Positions 1 through 7,506 of a stretch of 64,000 bases of DNA are shown here, piece by piece. The notes under the pieces were generated by a model, which saw only the letters and a list, made by a program, of their open reading frames with translations, had not been told where the DNA came from and made no database searches. Location of the stretch: contig NZ_JALAHQ010000001.1 in assembly GCF_036983985.1 (NCBI RefSeq), positions 930,001 through 994,000 of the forward strand, written 5' to 3'. The position numbers and the translations under genes are program-made. Origin of the DNA: Alishewanella metallidurans. Its GTDB lineage: Bacteria > Pseudomonadota > Gammaproteobacteria > Enterobacterales > Alteromonadaceae. The number at the start of each line of letters is the position of its first letter. Positions within the stretch are counted from its first letter, which is position 1.

Positions 1-247
1 AGAAGAAGTGGTCGGCACAGGCTTAGCGCTAGAAACGGCGTTACTGCTGGCTGATAAAGTGGCCGAGCAAAGCCCGTCTTCAGTAAGTGCTTGTAAAAAG
101 CTGATCCAGCAAGGCCGTACAGGTACTATTAATAGCGCATTGCCGTTAGAGCGCGAGTTGTTTGTTGGTTTATTTGATACCAAAGATCAGGTTGAAGGTG
201 TGCAAGCGTTTTTAGAAAAGCGTAAAGCAAACTGGGTAAATGGCTAA
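1..247 (+). CDS. Enoyl-CoA hydratase, C-terminal part (partial)
   Basis: The reading frame is open from base 2 and ends at the TAA at 245-247, so the window edge cuts off the N-terminal two thirds. The 81 visible residues contain the crotonase C-terminal helices, with the ending EGVQAFLEKRKANW that is typical of short-chain enoyl-CoA hydratases. The active-site glutamates lie outside the window. The stop overlaps the next start by one base (TAATG), so translation is probably coupled to the 3-hydroxyisobutyryl-CoA hydrolase gene. The context points to the hydratase step of valine/isoleucine breakdown (IvdD-like). Family call is firm; exact substrate is inferred. Confidence 0.85.
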   Translation, partial: EEVVGTGLALETALLLADKVAEQSPSSVSACKKLIQQGRTGTINSALPLERELFVGLFDTKDQVEGVQAFLEKRKANWVNG

Positions 248-1389
248 TGAGTACTAACACAGAGGTAGTGCTGTATCAGGAACTGATAGCACACAACGGC
301 AAGAAAATTGGTGTAGCAACATTAAACTCAGAAAAGTCACTTAACGCGCTGAGTTTACCTATGGTTGAGTCGTTATTGCCACAGCTTAACGCGTGGCAGC
401 ACGACAACAGCATCAGTATGGTTATGCTGCAAGGCGCGGGTGATAAAGCCTTTTGTGCTGGTGGCGATATTCGCGATCTGTATAAAGCAATGCTTGATCA
501 ACCTGGTACTTATGCACCTTATGTTGAAGAGTTTTTCACCAAAGAATACGCCTTAGATTACTTAATACATACCTTTGGCAAGCCCGTATTAGTATGGGGA
601 AATGGCATTGTTATGGGCGGCGGTTTAGGCTTAATGGCTGCGGCGTCACACAAAGTGGTTACCATAACGAGCCGTATTGCTATGCCAGAAATGGCCATTG
701 GGTTATACCCTGATGTTGGCGCAAGCTGGTTTTTAAATCGTATGCCGCCGGGCTGTGGTTTATTTTTAGGCTTAACTGGTGCGTCGATTAACGCCGCCGA
801 TGCCAAGTTTATTGGCTTAGCTGATAACTTTATATTGCATGAGCGTAAAGCGGGCTTAGTAGAAAAACTGCTGGCCATTAATTGGGGCGACACCGTGGTG
901 CTTAACCACCAAAAACTCGGTGATGTGCTGCGTAACGAAGAAGAACAATTTCGCGCGCAAATGCCACTGAGTCAAATTCGGCCGCACCAACAAGATATAG
1001 AAAAACTAGCCCAATTAGGCTCGTTACCCGACGTAATTACCGCTATTAATGCAATGTCAGGTGATGACAAATGGTTAGAGAAAGCCAAAGCATCGTTGGC
1101 TTACGGTAGCCCTATTACCGCACACATTGTTTATGCCCTGTTGCAACTGGGACAAAGTAAAATTTTGGCCGACAGCTTTAAGCTTGAACTAGGCTTAAGC
1201 GTACAATGTGGCAAGCTGGGTGAGTTTACCGAAGGTGTGCGGGCATTATTAATGGATAAAGATCTTAAACCAAACTGGCAATATAAAACCGTAGCCGACG
1301 TGCCACAGGCCGTGATCGACGAGTTGTTCCGTTCACCTTGGAGCACCGCTGAGCACCCACTACGTGAACTTGGCCAACTAGACAATTAA
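247..1389 (+). CDS. ivdE: 3-hydroxyisobutyryl-CoA hydrolase (HibCH/IvdE type)
   Basis: A 380-residue crotonase-fold protein, which is the length of HibCH rather than of simple hydratases (about 260). It shows the oxyanion-hole motif AFCAGGDIR (about residues 68-76), the glycine-rich stretch VMGGGLGL, and PEMAIGLYPDVGAS, where the conserved Glu and Asp of HibCH lie. It would release free 3-hydroxyisobutyrate from its CoA ester in valine catabolism. The next gene encodes the dehydrogenase for exactly that product, which supports the assignment. The start overlaps the upstream stop by one base, so the two genes are translationally coupled. Confidence 0.9.
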   Translation: MSTNTEVVLYQELIAHNGKKIGVATLNSEKSLNALSLPMVESLLPQLNAWQHDNSISMVMLQGAGDKAFCAGGDIRDLYKAMLDQPGTYAPYVEEFFTKEYALDYLIHTFGKPVLVWGNGIVMGGGLGLMAAASHKVVTITSRIAMPEMAIGLYPDVGASWFLNRMPPGCGLFLGLTGASINAADAKFIGLADNFILHERKAGLVEKLLAINWGDTVVLNHQKLGDVLRNEEEQFRAQMPLSQIRPHQQDIEKLAQLGSLPDVITAINAMSGDDKWLEKAKASLAYGSPITAHIVYALLQLGQSKILADSFKLELGLSVQCGKLGEFTEGVRALLMDKDLKPNWQYKTVADVPQAVIDELFRSPWSTAEHPLRELGQLDN

Positions 1390-1402
1390 TTAGGACACGA
1401 CA

Positions 1403-2293
1403 ATGGCAAAAGTGGCATTTATTGGCTTAGGTAACATGGGTGGCCCTATGGCCATCAATTTAGTTAAATCTGGGCATCAGGTAACCGCCTTTGATTTATC
1501 TGTAGCCGCATTAGCCCAAGTTAAGGCTGAAGGCGCATTGGTGGCGTCAAGCGCTAGCGATGCGGTACAAGGCGCAGACTTTGTTATCTCTATGCTACCT
1601 GCTGGTAAGCATGTGTTAGCGTTGTATTTAGGCGAGCAGGGCATTGCTAAAGACATTAGCAAAACGGCTTTAGTTATAGATTGTTCTACTATCGACGCCG
1701 ACAGTGCGCGTAAAGTAGGCGCAGGTTTGGCGGCACAGCAAATAGCCTTTATTGACGCGCCCGTATCGGGCGGAGTAGGCGGTGCTAAAGCCGGTACCTT
1801 AACCTTTATTGCTGGCGGTAGCGTTGCCGATTACGAGCGAGCTAAAACTGTACTAAGCAATATGGGTAAAAACTTGTTTCACGCCGGTGACATTGGCGCG
1901 GGGCAGGTAGCAAAAATTTGTAATAATATGCTGTTAAGTATTTTAATGGTCGGTACATCAGAAGCACTGCAAATGGGTGTCGATAATGGCTTAGATCCAA
2001 AAGTGCTGTCAGATATTATGCTAAAAAGCTCCGGCCGTAACTGGACTTTAGAGCTGTATAACCCCTGCCCAAATGTAATGGAAAACGTACCATCATCAAA
2101 TGGTTATCAGGGTGGTTTTATGGTTGATTTAATGACCAAAGACTTAGGCCTTGCGTTAGAAGCTGCATTGCAAAGCAGCAGCAGCACGCCAATGGGCGCG
2201 TTAGCACGTAGCTTGTACGTAGCGCATCAGCGCGCCGGTAATGGCAAACTAGATTTCTCAAGCATTTTTAATATGTTTGCGAAAAAAGCTTAG
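1403..2293 (+). CDS. mmsB: 3-hydroxyisobutyrate dehydrogenase
   Basis: A 296-residue NAD(P)-dependent beta-hydroxyacid dehydrogenase. Residues 7-15 form the Rossmann motif GLGNMGGPM. APVSGGVGGAKAGTLTF (about residues 119-135) is the substrate-binding signature, and GAGQVAKICNN carries the catalytic lysine. The enzyme oxidises 3-hydroxyisobutyrate to methylmalonate semialdehyde. It lies 13 bases after the ivdE-type gene, with an AGGA-type ribosome site, so the two are in one operon. It corresponds to ivdF in the Shewanella-style ivd cluster. Confidence 0.93.
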   Translation: MAKVAFIGLGNMGGPMAINLVKSGHQVTAFDLSVAALAQVKAEGALVASSASDAVQGADFVISMLPAGKHVLALYLGEQGIAKDISKTALVIDCSTIDADSARKVGAGLAAQQIAFIDAPVSGGVGGAKAGTLTFIAGGSVADYERAKTVLSNMGKNLFHAGDIGAGQVAKICNNMLLSILMVGTSEALQMGVDNGLDPKVLSDIMLKSSGRNWTLELYNPCPNVMENVPSSNGYQGGFMVDLMTKDLGLALEAALQSSSSTPMGALARSLYVAHQRAGNGKLDFSSIFNMFAKKA

Positions 2294-2309
2294 TCAGTTG
2301 ATATAACCC

Positions 2310-2419
2310 GCAAGCGCTGCGAATGTTTTCTCTGGAACACGCCGTAAATACGTCCCTGTAGGCTCGTGTTTTTCGTCCCTGAAAAACACGGTTCCAGAAG
2401 AAAAATTCTGCGCGCTTGC
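2310..2419. repeat. Long nested palindrome, unit 1
   Basis: Nested inverted repeats share one centre. The outer arms are GCAAGCGC (2310-2317) and GCGCTTGC (2412-2419). The middle arms are TCTGGAAC (2331-2338) and GTTCCAGA (2391-2398). The inner arms are CGTGTTTTTC (2365-2374) and GAAAAACACG (2381-2390) around a 6-base loop. Transcribed, this would fold into one long stem. It resembles intergenic REP/ERIC-like mosaic repeats. No coding function is visible. Confidence 0.8.
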
Positions 2420-2436
2420 TGATATAGCAGTATTAA

Positions 2437-2547
2437 GCGAGTACGGATGTACTTTTTTCCGCGACCGTTGTAGGCCATGGATGGCCGGAACCGAGCCCCA
2501 GGGATGGTTTATGGCGTGTCGCGGAAAAAACGTGCGCAGTAATCGCG
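2437..2547. repeat. Long nested palindrome, unit 2
   Basis: A second palindrome of similar size follows unit 1 directly. Perfect 13-base arms TTTTTTCCGCGAC (2453-2465) and GTCGCGGAAAAAA (2518-2530) flank a central part. That part contains GGCCATGGATGGCC (2473-2486) and the related CCCCAGGGATGG. Weaker outer arms (GCGAGTAC near 2438, GTAATCGC near 2539) extend it. The unit ends about 18 bases before the ATG of the SDR gene, so a folded transcript could affect its translation or stability. Confidence 0.75.
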
Positions 2548-2564
2548 ACTACGGAGAAAGACAA

Positions 2565-3323
2565 ATGAACCTGCAAAACAAAACCATCGTTATCACGGGC
2601 GGTGCTCAAGGCCTAGGCTTAGAAATGGCGCGTATGTGCGCCGAGCAAGGTGCTAAGTTAGCGCTAATTGATATGAATGCTGAGCAACTGGCTGCGGCCA
2701 AAGCCGAGCTGTCGGCAACCACTACCGTGCACGTTTATAGTGCAAACGTAGCAGATGAAGCGCAGGTTGAAGCCACGTTTGAGCAAATTGATCGCGACTT
2801 TGACGGTATTGACGGCTTAATTAATAACGCGGGTATTTTACGTGACGGCTTATTGCTGAAGTTTAAAGATGGCGAAATTCAAAGCAAATTGTCACTGGCA
2901 CAGTTTCAATCGGTTATCGACGTAAACCTTACTGGCGTGTTTCTGTGTGGCCGTGAAGCGGCAATCGTTATGGTTAAGCGTGGTCGTAAAGGCGTTATTA
3001 TAAATATGTCTAGCGTTGCTCGTGGCGGCAATATGGGTCAAACCAACTATGCCGCGGCAAAAGCCGGTGTAGTGGCAATGACAGTTACTTGGGCACGTGA
3101 ACTTGGCCGTTATGGCATTCGGGTGGGTGCTATTGCCCCGGGTGTTATTCGTACTGCAATGACCGATGCCATGAAACCTGAAATGCGTGAACGTTTAGAG
3201 AAAATGAAACCGGTCGGTCGTTTAGGTGAAGCTAGCGAAATAGCCCATACAGCGAAATACATTTTTGAAAATGATTTCTTTACTGGCAGAGTAGTAGAAA
3301 TTGACGGCGGCATTAGCATGTAA
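2565..3323 (+). CDS. ivdG: SDR-family 3-hydroxyacyl-CoA dehydrogenase (IvdG type)
   Basis: A classical short-chain dehydrogenase of 252 residues. It has the cofactor motif TGGAQGLG near the N-terminus, the NNAG motif, and the Ser-Tyr-Lys triad in INMSSVARGG followed by YAAAK. I chose the ATG at 2565 because GGAG precedes it by 8 bases and the protein then begins MNLQNKTIVITGG. The upstream extension to 2481 is translated palindrome. The context fits the 2-methyl-3-hydroxybutyryl-CoA dehydrogenase step of isoleucine degradation. A FabG-like role cannot be excluded from sequence alone. Confidence 0.82.
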   Translation: MNLQNKTIVITGGAQGLGLEMARMCAEQGAKLALIDMNAEQLAAAKAELSATTTVHVYSANVADEAQVEATFEQIDRDFDGIDGLINNAGILRDGLLLKFKDGEIQSKLSLAQFQSVIDVNLTGVFLCGREAAIVMVKRGRKGVIINMSSVARGGNMGQTNYAAAKAGVVAMTVTWARELGRYGIRVGAIAPGVIRTAMTDAMKPEMRERLEKMKPVGRLGEASEIAHTAKYIFENDFFTGRVVEIDGGISM

Positions 3324-3367
3324 CTACAGTTATTGCTTATGGTTACTGCTTAAAAAGTGTTACTAAT

Positions 3368-3392
3368 GAAAGGCGCAATTAGCGCCTTTTTC
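3368..3392 (+). terminator. Rho-independent terminator after the ivd cluster
   Basis: AAAGGCGC (3369-3376), loop AATTA, GCGCCTTT (3382-3389), then further T residues. It lies 45 bases after the SDR stop and ends the ivd transcript. Confidence 0.85.
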
Positions 3393-3418
3393 ATGTGCGA
3401 AATATAAGGAAAACAAGA

Positions 3419-3847
3419 ATGAAAATGCTTTTTTTATTAACTACTTTACTACTAGCACCAACATCTGTGTTTGCGGATGACAAGGCTGACTTAACCGCTT
3501 TACTAACTGAGTTTCTTGATGGCGCAACCCGTAATGATGCCGCTATTCATAATAAATTTTGGGCTGATGAGCTAATTTATACCAGCTCTAGTGGCAGCCG
3601 TTATGGTAAAGCTGAACTAATGCAGGGTGTTACCAGTTCGGGTTTAATAAAACCTGCAGATATTGATGCCGTTTATGGCAGTGAAGATGTGCGCATTATG
3701 CAGTATGGCGACATAGCGGTTGTGGCTTTTGTACTAGTAGGGCGTTCAGGTGAGCAAACCAAGCGTTACTTAAACAGTGGCACTTTTGTAAAACGTAATG
3801 GCCAATGGCAAGCAGTAAACTGGCAGGCAACGATTAAAGCCATATAA
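3419..3847 (+). CDS. Secreted NTF2/SnoaL-like (DUF4440-type) protein
   Basis: A 142-residue protein. The first ~20 residues form a signal peptide (MKMLFLLTTLLLAPTSVFA), so the mature domain is periplasmic. The remainder has the alpha+beta pattern of the NTF2-like/DUF4440 fold, with the typical NDAAIHNKFWADELIYTSSSG stretch broken over residues 35-56 and a C-terminal GQWQAVNWQATI strand. I chose the ATG at 3419 because AAGGA lies 8 bases upstream. Such domains bind small hydrophobic ligands or act as small enzymes. No specific function can be given. Confidence 0.7.
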   Translation: MKMLFLLTTLLLAPTSVFADDKADLTALLTEFLDGATRNDAAIHNKFWADELIYTSSSGSRYGKAELMQGVTSSGLIKPADIDAVYGSEDVRIMQYGDIAVVAFVLVGRSGEQTKRYLNSGTFVKRNGQWQAVNWQATIKAI

Positions 3848-3935
3848 CTGTGTTGCTTACTGCTATATTTAAACCTGCAAGATAAGAAGTAAAATAATAT
3901 AACGACCAGCAAGTTAAAAATGAGGAGAGAATACA

Positions 3936-4169
3936 ATGTCAGATGTATGGCTTAATACGTTAATAACGAACACTCCGCAAGAAGGCTTTGAGCTAGCAAT
4001 TACACTAAGTCGTCGCGGTGTAAAATATACGCAGCCAAATCCAGAAACACTAAAAGCATTGCGGCCAGAATATGCAAATTCGGCAGATGGTTTAACGGCG
4101 GCATCACATGTTATTGCCGTGAATTTTCAAACGGTTGCTGCAGCAAATAATTATTGGCGTAAAGGTTAA
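3936..4169 (+). CDS. Small protein of unknown function (77 aa)
   Basis: I do not recognise this protein. It starts at an ATG with a strong GAGGAG ribosome site 9 bases upstream and ends in front of a long palindrome, so it looks like a genuine single-gene unit. The sequence is soluble, without a signal peptide or membrane segment. It is predicted to be mostly helical (for example GFELAITLSRRG and GLTAASHVIAV). It contains no cysteine. Confidence 0.6.
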   Translation: MSDVWLNTLITNTPQEGFELAITLSRRGVKYTQPNPETLKALRPEYANSADGLTAASHVIAVNFQTVAAANNYWRKG

Positions 4170-4195
4170 TCGTTTAATAGTAGGCCAATATTAAT

Positions 4196-4253
4196 ATTGC
4201 TACACAGTTAAATAAACGGCCCATTTCTGGGCCAATTTTAACTGTGTAGCAAT
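4196..4253. repeat. 58-base palindrome between convergent genes (probable bidirectional terminator)
   Basis: Perfect 17-base arms ATTGCTACACAGTTAAA (4196-4212) and TTTAACTGTGTAGCAAT (4237-4253) enclose a second hairpin GGCCC/GGGCC (4218-4222, 4229-4233). It sits between the 77-residue ORF on plus and the purC stop on minus. It could end transcription from both sides, although a classic U-tract after the outer stem is missing. Confidence 0.75.
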
Positions 4254-4256
4254 GTG

Positions 4257-5363
4257 TTATTTAGCAATAAGGCCGTATTGCGTATCTAATACCTGGATTA
4301 TTTCTGCTTTAGGATTAGCTGATAACGTAATTTTACGACCAATCACCTTTTCTGCTATACCCAAATAAGTGCGTGAAATATCCATCATCACATTGGTTGG
4401 TAATGCATTATCATGAGCTAAGGCTGCGCGTTCGGGCATGCGGTCTTTATTAAGTAAAATATCCGCATCAGGGAAGTGGTTAAGTAGCCATTGGCGAAAG
4501 CCTTCTTTTGACTGCTCAACAATATTACCACTGCGCCAGCTAGCACCGTCCCAAATACGCGAGCTATCGGGTGTGCCTACTTCGTCCATATAAATTAATT
4601 TTTCAGTACCGTCAGCCGCACTCACGTAGCCAAATTCAAACTTGGTATCAACAAATATTTGGTCTAGCGCTGCTAGCGCATCACTAATGACGACAAAACC
4701 TTGTTTTAATAGCGTTTCGTACAAATTGATATCATCTGGCTTAGTAAAACCAAAAGCGTGGCTGTGGCGTTCAATATCTGCACGTGAAATATTTACATCA
4801 TCAGCTTCAGGCACCCCAGCAAGGCCAGTTAAAACCCCTTTAGTTGAGGGCGTAATTAAGATTTCAGGTAGCTTTTGGTCTTTTTTCAAGCCTTCAGGCA
4901 GCGTGATGCCGCAAAACTCGCGTTCGCCTTTGCTGTAAGCGCGCCACATTGACCCAGTAATATACTGGCGGGCAATAGCTTCAATTTTTACCGGCCGAGC
5001 TTTTTGTACTATCCAAACCAACGGATGTGGAATATCAAGAATATGGCTGTCGGCTAAACCCTGTTGCTTAAACAAAGAAAACCAGTGGTTAGAAATAGCA
5101 TTTAATGCAGCGCCTTTGCCTGGTACGCCATCTAAGCCGTTTTCGCCATGCCAAATGCAATCAAAGGCTGAAATACGGTCGCTAATTACCATAATAGCTA
5201 AAGGTGTATCTGCAGCGACCGGATATTCTTTTTCACGAATAAGCCGAGCACTATCATCAGCGGTTAACCAATAAACACTGCGCACTTTGCCGGAGTGCAC
5301 CGGTAAATCTGTACGAATTGGCAGATCGTCATTGACCGCCAGAACCTGAGTAGCAAGAGTCAT
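4257..5363 (-). CDS. purC: Phosphoribosylaminoimidazole-succinocarboxamide synthase (SAICAR synthetase)
   Basis: A 368-residue protein of the long PurC form found in Shewanella and relatives (E. coli PurC is about 237). It joins CAIR and aspartate with ATP hydrolysis in purine synthesis. Visible motifs are the N-terminal HSGKVRSVYWL phosphate-binding strand, VISDRISAFDCIWHGE, and KIEAIARQYITGSMW. I chose the ATG at 5363 because it gives MTLATQVLAVNDDLPIRTD, the usual start; a GTG two codons earlier is possible. I see no convincing PurR box in the upstream gap, only two AACGTT elements further out. Confidence 0.95.
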   Translation of the reverse strand: MTLATQVLAVNDDLPIRTDLPVHSGKVRSVYWLTADDSARLIREKEYPVAADTPLAIMVISDRISAFDCIWHGENGLDGVPGKGAALNAISNHWFSLFKQQGLADSHILDIPHPLVWIVQKARPVKIEAIARQYITGSMWRAYSKGEREFCGITLPEGLKKDQKLPEILITPSTKGVLTGLAGVPEADDVNISRADIERHSHAFGFTKPDDINLYETLLKQGFVVISDALAALDQIFVDTKFEFGYVSAADGTEKLIYMDEVGTPDSSRIWDGASWRSGNIVEQSKEGFRQWLLNHFPDADILLNKDRMPERAALAHDNALPTNVMMDISRTYLGIAEKVIGRKITLSANPKAEIIQVLDTQYGLIAK

Positions 5364-5556
5364 CTTCACTTCTTTTGGAAACTGAGAAAAGGCGCGCTGA
5401 GTTTATCAGATTATATTGTTGAACTGAATCGGTCTGGTGCAAGCAAATAGCGGATCAATGCCAGATTAAACGTTATTAACGTTAAGTCGTCTTTTACTCG
5501 ATTACGCTTGGTGGTAGTTTAAGCCGTACTTTTTAGCAGAACAAAACGGAGACACG

Positions 5557-5970
5557 ATGAGCAACTTTATTACCGATCATAGCAGCGATTTTGCTGATAC
5601 GGCAAAACAGAAAATTATTGAATTTAACGCCCAGCATTGGGATGCGTCTACCCGTTTACCGCTAGGGTTAAAACGTTTAAATGCTAGTGGCGAACTCGTT
5701 GCAGCGCTGGCTGGGCGTACCTTTGGTAATTGGTTCTATTTGGAAACATTGTGGCTGGCTGAGTCGGAGCGCGGGCAGGGCACAGGCTCGGCAATTTTAG
5801 CTGCTGCAGAGGCTATTGCTAAGGAACGCGGTTGTCGCTTTGTGATGCTTGATACCTTAGATTTTCAAGCTCGACCGTTTTATGAGCGTTTGGGTTATGA
5901 AGTGCAATTAACCCAACAAGATTATCCGTTTGCCGGTGGTGCTAAATATTTTATGATGAAAGTGCTCTGA
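5557..5970 (+). CDS. GNAT-family N-acetyltransferase
   Basis: A 137-residue single-domain GNAT protein. Acetyl-CoA motif A is ESERGQGTGSAILAAAE (R-G-x-G-x-G/S type, about residues 67-83). It is followed by the ARPFYERLGYEV segment (motif B), which is characteristic of GNAT enzymes. GGAG precedes the ATG by 7 bases. The gene stands alone, divergent from purC. The acceptor substrate cannot be told from sequence. Confidence 0.85.
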   Translation: MSNFITDHSSDFADTAKQKIIEFNAQHWDASTRLPLGLKRLNASGELVAALAGRTFGNWFYLETLWLAESERGQGTGSAILAAAEAIAKERGCRFVMLDTLDFQARPFYERLGYEVQLTQQDYPFAGGAKYFMMKVL

Positions 5971-6116
5971 GCTATCTGTCACTACTGCCGCAACGTAATT
6001 AATTTTATTAGTCTGTAATTGAGTGTAACTAACTGTTGTTAATGGTAAGTAGATATAGAGTTATTGCTGTGAAGTCCTTACCCTGATCCGGTTTAAATTA
6101 CCTTTGGATGGACTTG

Positions 6117-7427
6117 ATGAAAGCAGTGTATTTATCTTCAATTTTGGTGTTGTCGGCCGTGCTAGCGGGGTGTGGTGGCAGTAGTAATAACGATGATGCA
6201 ACAACGGATAGTTATATCCAGTTTTATAACGGTTCAGCTATAGCTGGTAGCACCCAACTTAAAGCGGGTGAAACTAACGTGGGTTCAACAGCTTATGGCG
6301 ATGTAAGCTCGGTGGTGGGTATTGAATCAGGTGAGTATGAGTTAGCGTTTACGGATAGCGCAACATCAACGGAGTTATTGAAAAAAACCGTTAGCCTAGC
6401 TAAAGATAATAAAGCGCTATTTATTCTCACTAACGAAGGTGAGCAATATAATCACCTAAACGTGAGTTTTAAATATGATGAACAATTAGATAAAAAATTT
6501 AATTTACATTTAGTTAATTTATCTAGCCAGCAACCTGAACTCGATGTCTATATTGCTGCCGAGGGGAAGCCATTTACCGATGCCGAGTTACTGGATTCAC
6601 TTAGCCGCAATGAAGTAACTAGCGCGGCGAAAACCCGTGATATCGGTAAATACAATTTGTATTTAACAAAGCCTGGGCAAACCACACCGATATTTACTAC
6701 TCAAGCCGTCAATTTTGCTTATGAAAACACCTATGTTGTGTTAATACGTGATAAAAATGGCCCATTAGCGGGGCAGTTATCGTTAGATGTTGTGCTAAAT
6801 TCTTCTAGTGTGCAGGCTAATAATAATATAAATGCTAAGGCGCAATTTCGTTTATACAACAGCCTTCAGCAAAATGTAGAATTGGCTTTAGATTCGAATG
6901 TTGTTGCTAGTGTTGCAGCTGGGCAAATGAGCCCTTATATTGCCAGCGAAAAGGGCGATTACAGCCTGTCAGTTCGTAATGACAGCGCTGACTTACTATT
7001 AAACAGTGCCTTACTAAGCATCAATGCTGGTGACAGCAAAATGGTGTTGTTGTACCAAAATGCGAATGCTGTGGTTGAAGCCTTAACCAGCCAAGAAAAA
7101 GATACGCCGCAGTTACAAGCACATGATGTGATGGTGGCTAATCTAGTGCCTGACTTACCTAAATTACAATTTTACTTTGTGCGTCAAAATGAAACGATAA
7201 ATACCGCCAGATATAACATCAAAAATGCAGAGTTTAAAAAGCAACAAAGTATTAATTTACCAAAAGATTACTACGCAATTGCTTTAGTGCATATTGCCGA
7301 AAATGGTAGTACCACCTTATTAGATAAAACCGAGAGTATGATGTTAGAACCAGGTAAGCATTACAGCTTGCTAGCAGAGAAAAATAACGCAGCACCATCG
7401 GGTTATCAGTTAAAACTAGTGCACTAG
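6117..7427 (+). CDS. Lipoprotein with DUF4397-like beta repeats
   Basis: A 436-residue protein that starts with a lipoprotein signal. Its lipobox is LAGC with Cys19, followed by GGSSNND, so it is anchored to a membrane by lipid. The body is beta-rich and shows repeated units of about 100 residues: SYIQFYNGSA near the start, FNLHLVNLSS, AQFRLYNSLQ, and VMVANLVPDL. Each is followed by a strand ending in a Gly-Asp/Lys-Tyr turn, which resembles DUF4397 repeats. The ATG at 6117 follows a GGATGGA ribosome site; an ATG three codons upstream is weaker. Function is unknown, probably cell-surface. Confidence 0.6.
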   Translation: MKAVYLSSILVLSAVLAGCGGSSNNDDATTDSYIQFYNGSAIAGSTQLKAGETNVGSTAYGDVSSVVGIESGEYELAFTDSATSTELLKKTVSLAKDNKALFILTNEGEQYNHLNVSFKYDEQLDKKFNLHLVNLSSQQPELDVYIAAEGKPFTDAELLDSLSRNEVTSAAKTRDIGKYNLYLTKPGQTTPIFTTQAVNFAYENTYVVLIRDKNGPLAGQLSLDVVLNSSSVQANNNINAKAQFRLYNSLQQNVELALDSNVVASVAAGQMSPYIASEKGDYSLSVRNDSADLLLNSALLSINAGDSKMVLLYQNANAVVEALTSQEKDTPQLQAHDVMVANLVPDLPKLQFYFVRQNETINTARYNIKNAEFKKQQSINLPKDYYAIALVHIAENGSTTLLDKTESMMLEPGKHYSLLAEKNNAAPSGYQLKLVH

Positions 7428-7440
7428 CTTGGGCTAAAAT

Positions 7441-7470
7441 AAAAAAGGCGATCTTAAGATCGCCTTTTTT
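7441..7470. terminator. Bidirectional rho-independent terminator
   Basis: A perfect 30-base palindrome: AAAAAAGGCGATC, TTAA, GATCGCCTTTTTT. It lies between the convergent lipoprotein and FadL-type genes and has U-tracts in both directions. Confidence 0.95.
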
Positions 7471-7506
7471 GTTATCAGCACTTATGCGGTTATCCGCGTC
7501 GCTTAA

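Noticed and set aside
2481..2564. N-terminal extension of the SDR gene from an ATG at 2481
   Set aside because: It translates the palindrome, has no ribosome site, and precedes the conserved SDR start that has its own GGAG site.
5364..5556. PurR operator upstream of purC
   Set aside because: No 16-base sequence close to the PurR consensus is present; only AACGTT elements are seen.
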